36,355 nucleotides of DNA from contig NZ_JADIJK010000037.1 of assembly GCF_017355205.1 (NCBI RefSeq), positions 1 to 36,355 on the forward strand. Reading direction: 5' to 3'. The translations under genes and the position numbers were made by a program. Shown one piece after another: positions 34,438-36,355 of the stretch (position 1 is its first letter; every line of letters starts with the position of its first letter). The notes under the pieces were generated by a model. That model made no database searches, was not told the origin of the DNA, and was given only the letters and a program-made list of their open reading frames with translations. Source of the DNA: Bacillus sp. SD088 (lineage in GTDB: Bacteria > Bacillota > Bacilli > Bacillales > Bacillaceae_C).

Positions 34438-36336
34438 ATGTCAAGAATCATGCAGAGAAAGCGAAGTAAGTTGTTACTAGTAGCATTGGTGGTATTGGTG
34501 GTAATCATGTCTCTTAACTTTAAATCGATATCTGCTCCCCCCGCGAAAGCGGAGGCTTCGAAGCCTTCGTATAATCAGGAACCTTTCAAGATTCAAGTCA
34601 TTGATGCGGAGACAGGGAGAGGCATTCCGGCTGTAGAGCTGAGGACGACGAATAACATTCTCTACTATACAGACAGTGCTGGCTATGTCGCCTTTAATGA
34701 ACCAGGTCTTATGGATCAAGAAGTCTTTTTCCATTTATCCAGTCATGGGTATGAGTTTCCCGAAGATGGTTTTGGAAACCGCGGTCAAGCGGTCGACACA
34801 AAACCGGGTGGAAGCATCACGATCGAGATGGATCGAGTGAATATCGCTGAGCGACTATATCGAGTCACCGGTCAAGGTATTTATCAGGATAGCGTCCTGC
34901 TTGGTCTGACACCACCAATCGAAGAACCGCTTTTGAACGGAAAAGTGATGGGTTCGGACTCGGTTCAGACGATCGAATATCAGGATAAACTGTACTGGTT
35001 TTGGGGAGATACGGACAGACCAGCATACCCATTGGGGAACTTCCGCGTAACTGGAGCTACTTCGGAGCTACCAAGTAGAGGAGGGCTTGATCCTGAAGTC
35101 GGTGTCGATCTGGATTATTTTATCCAAGAGGATGGATTTGTCAAAAGCTTGGTACCGCCGTTACCTGATGGGGCTGGTATTGCTTGGGTATTCGGCCTAA
35201 TGACAGCAGAGGATGAAAATGGAAAGGAACGGCTACTTGCAGGTTATAGCACACATACACCTTTGAGTGCCTTTGGTATTCTTGTTTTCAATGATGAAAA
35301 GGAAGAATTTGAGCAGTTGGTCGAATTCCCGGACAAGGAGGACTGGCGTCACCCGGGTGGACAGGCAAGCTATTATGAAGAAGATGGGGAAGGGTATTGG
35401 GTGTTTACTGAACATAATATGCCGAATTTAAGGGTACCGGCAACGTTTGAAGCCATTCAGGATCATGAACAGTATGAATCTTTCACTTGCCTCACACCTG
35501 GAACGACTTTTGATGGAGAAAACACATCATTAGAACGTGATGAAGACGGAAATTTGGTATGGGACTGGAAATTAAACACAGCTCCACTAAAGCCAGATCA
35601 AGAAAAAGAGTTGATCGATCTTGGACTAATCAAATCAGATGATCCACACTATTTCCAGCTTAAGAACGTGGATACAGGCGAGGATATCAGAATTACATCT
35701 AGCTCTGTTGAATGGAATGAATATCGAAATAAGTATGTGATGATCGGACAGCAGACTGGAGGGGACCCTTCCGTTCTTGGGGAAGTTTGGTACACAGAAG
35801 CATCAGCCCCACAGGGACCGTGGGAGACAGCTAAAAAAATTGTGACACATAATAACTATACATTCTATAATGTGGCACATGACGAATTCTTTGATAAGGA
35901 TGGTGGACGCACGATCTTTTTCGAGGGTACTTATACGAATACGTTCACTGATCATGAACCAATCCCGCGTTATAATTATAACCAAATGATGTATAAGTTG
36001 GATTTAACAAATCCTAATCTGACACTGGAACCATCAGATGGGGAAGATGATGATGGAGAGGACGGAGAAGAAGAACCAGCAACAGTTGCTAAGCTATTTT
36101 CAATCTTAGCAAACTATGAAGATGAGTATCCATCTGAGCGGGCTTATCGAGCACTCCAAGTTCATCTAACAGCGTTGCAGCAATATGAAGATAAAGAGGA
36201 AGCGAAGAAAATTGTCAAACATACGAAAAGTTTGCTTGGTTTACTCGATCAACAGAAGGAAGATGACTTGATTCCAGAAAAGGCCTATGAAGAATTGAGT
36301 GCTGGTGCAGAAGAGTTACTGCAGAAATGGGAATAG
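34438..36336 (+). CDS. Large secreted protein: TTL-like domain, beta-propeller, helical tail
   Basis: This 632-residue protein has a Sec signal peptide (basic MQRKRSK, hydrophobic core, cleavage likely after AKA at residue 38). Next is a small carboxypeptidase-regulatory or transthyretin-like domain (about 47-125; FKIQVIDAETGRGIPAVEL). A long region with repeated aromatic, beta-strand patterns follows (about 130-515), including YWFWGDTDRPAYPLGNF, LPSRGGLDPEVGVDL, HPGGQASYY and FFEGTYTNTF. I read this as a beta-propeller like those of carbohydrate-active enzymes. An acidic linker (about 525-545, EDDDGEDGEEE) joins a C-terminal helical domain. I cannot assign an enzyme class. The start is ATG at 34438 with AAGGAGAGG seven bases upstream. 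It follows a sugar-binding protein by 85 bp, suggesting a role in extracellular glycan binding or cleavage. Confidence 0.75.
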   Translation: MSRIMQRKRSKLLLVALVVLVVIMSLNFKSISAPPAKAEASKPSYNQEPFKIQVIDAETGRGIPAVELRTTNNILYYTDSAGYVAFNEPGLMDQEVFFHLSSHGYEFPEDGFGNRGQAVDTKPGGSITIEMDRVNIAERLYRVTGQGIYQDSVLLGLTPPIEEPLLNGKVMGSDSVQTIEYQDKLYWFWGDTDRPAYPLGNFRVTGATSELPSRGGLDPEVGVDLDYFIQEDGFVKSLVPPLPDGAGIAWVFGLMTAEDENGKERLLAGYSTHTPLSAFGILVFNDEKEEFEQLVEFPDKEDWRHPGGQASYYEEDGEGYWVFTEHNMPNLRVPATFEAIQDHEQYESFTCLTPGTTFDGENTSLERDEDGNLVWDWKLNTAPLKPDQEKELIDLGLIKSDDPHYFQLKNVDTGEDIRITSSSVEWNEYRNKYVMIGQQTGGDPSVLGEVWYTEASAPQGPWETAKKIVTHNNYTFYNVAHDEFFDKDGGRTIFFEGTYTNTFTDHEPIPRYNYNQMMYKLDLTNPNLTLEPSDGEDDDGEDGEEEPATVAKLFSILANYEDEYPSERAYRALQVHLTALQQYEDKEEAKKIVKHTKSLLGLLDQQKEDDLIPEKAYEELSAGAEELLQKWE

Positions 36337-36355
36337 TTGGCTCGTGTGTATAAAA

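Noticed and set aside
1-36355. CRISPR array, tRNA or rRNA genes, intact insertion sequence, prophage genes
   Set aside because: I found no regularly spaced repeats, cloverleaf candidates, transposase frames or phage structural genes anywhere in the window.

Overview
The window looks like chromosomal DNA of a low-GC, endospore-forming Bacillaceae species. The reasons are a near-canonical GerE spore regulator, a B. subtilis-type sdhCAB operon, a YqhV/DUF2619 protein, strong AAGGAGG ribosome binding sites with frequent TTG/GTG starts, sigma-A promoters, and GC-rich palindromic intergenic repeats of the kind scattered through Bacillaceae genomes. I cannot name the species.

Layout. (1) About 1-5100 is a housekeeping block: sdhC-sdhA-sdhB (succinate dehydrogenase), a convergent DEDDh exonuclease with a BRCT domain, and gerE with a plausible sigma-K promoter. 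(2) About 5200-9650 is on the minus strand: yqhV, a Qnr-like pentapeptide-repeat protein, and a two-gene TAXI-type TRAP uptake system in the order permease then binding protein, behind a good TTGACA-N17-TACTAT promoter. (3) 9650-10380 is a gene-poor scar with a degenerate coding remnant and a repeat fragment. (4) 10380-20735 is a sugar-utilisation locus: a ROK kinase, two TIM-barrel isomerase/epimerase-like proteins, a membrane-bound AraC-family sensor-regulator, an LplA/LplB/LplC-type oligosaccharide importer and a third TIM-barrel protein. Two large palindromic repeats sit inside it, and direct repeats with a 20-bp period precede the importer. (5) 20831-24450 holds two tandem ABC exporter half-transporters; the first carries a one-base frameshift in its nucleotide-binding domain. 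(6) 24451-25400 is an AT-rich gene-free stretch with a hairpin, tandem operator-like palindromes and a small repeat. (7) 25409-31377 is a complete five-gene peptide/opine/nickel-family ABC importer with a small membrane protein at its end. (8) 31524-36336 has a divergent GntR-headed, LacI-bodied regulator, a perfect cre-like site, a family-1 sugar-binding lipoprotein without adjacent permeases, and a large secreted protein that I read as a transthyretin-like domain, a beta-propeller and an acidic linker leading to a helical C-terminal domain.

How it may work together (inference). Regions 4-8 look like an accessory carbohydrate island. Secreted or surface proteins bind or process an outside glycan, two or three importers of different families bring in the products, and the TIM-barrel proteins and the ROK kinase convert them to central intermediates. 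Control would come from an AraC-type membrane sensor, a GntR/LacI-type repressor, a LacI-type operator whose regulator is not in the window, and CcpA. No obvious polysaccharide lyase or well-known glycosidase is present, so the substrate cannot be named. I saw no tRNA, rRNA, CRISPR array, prophage or intact insertion sequence.
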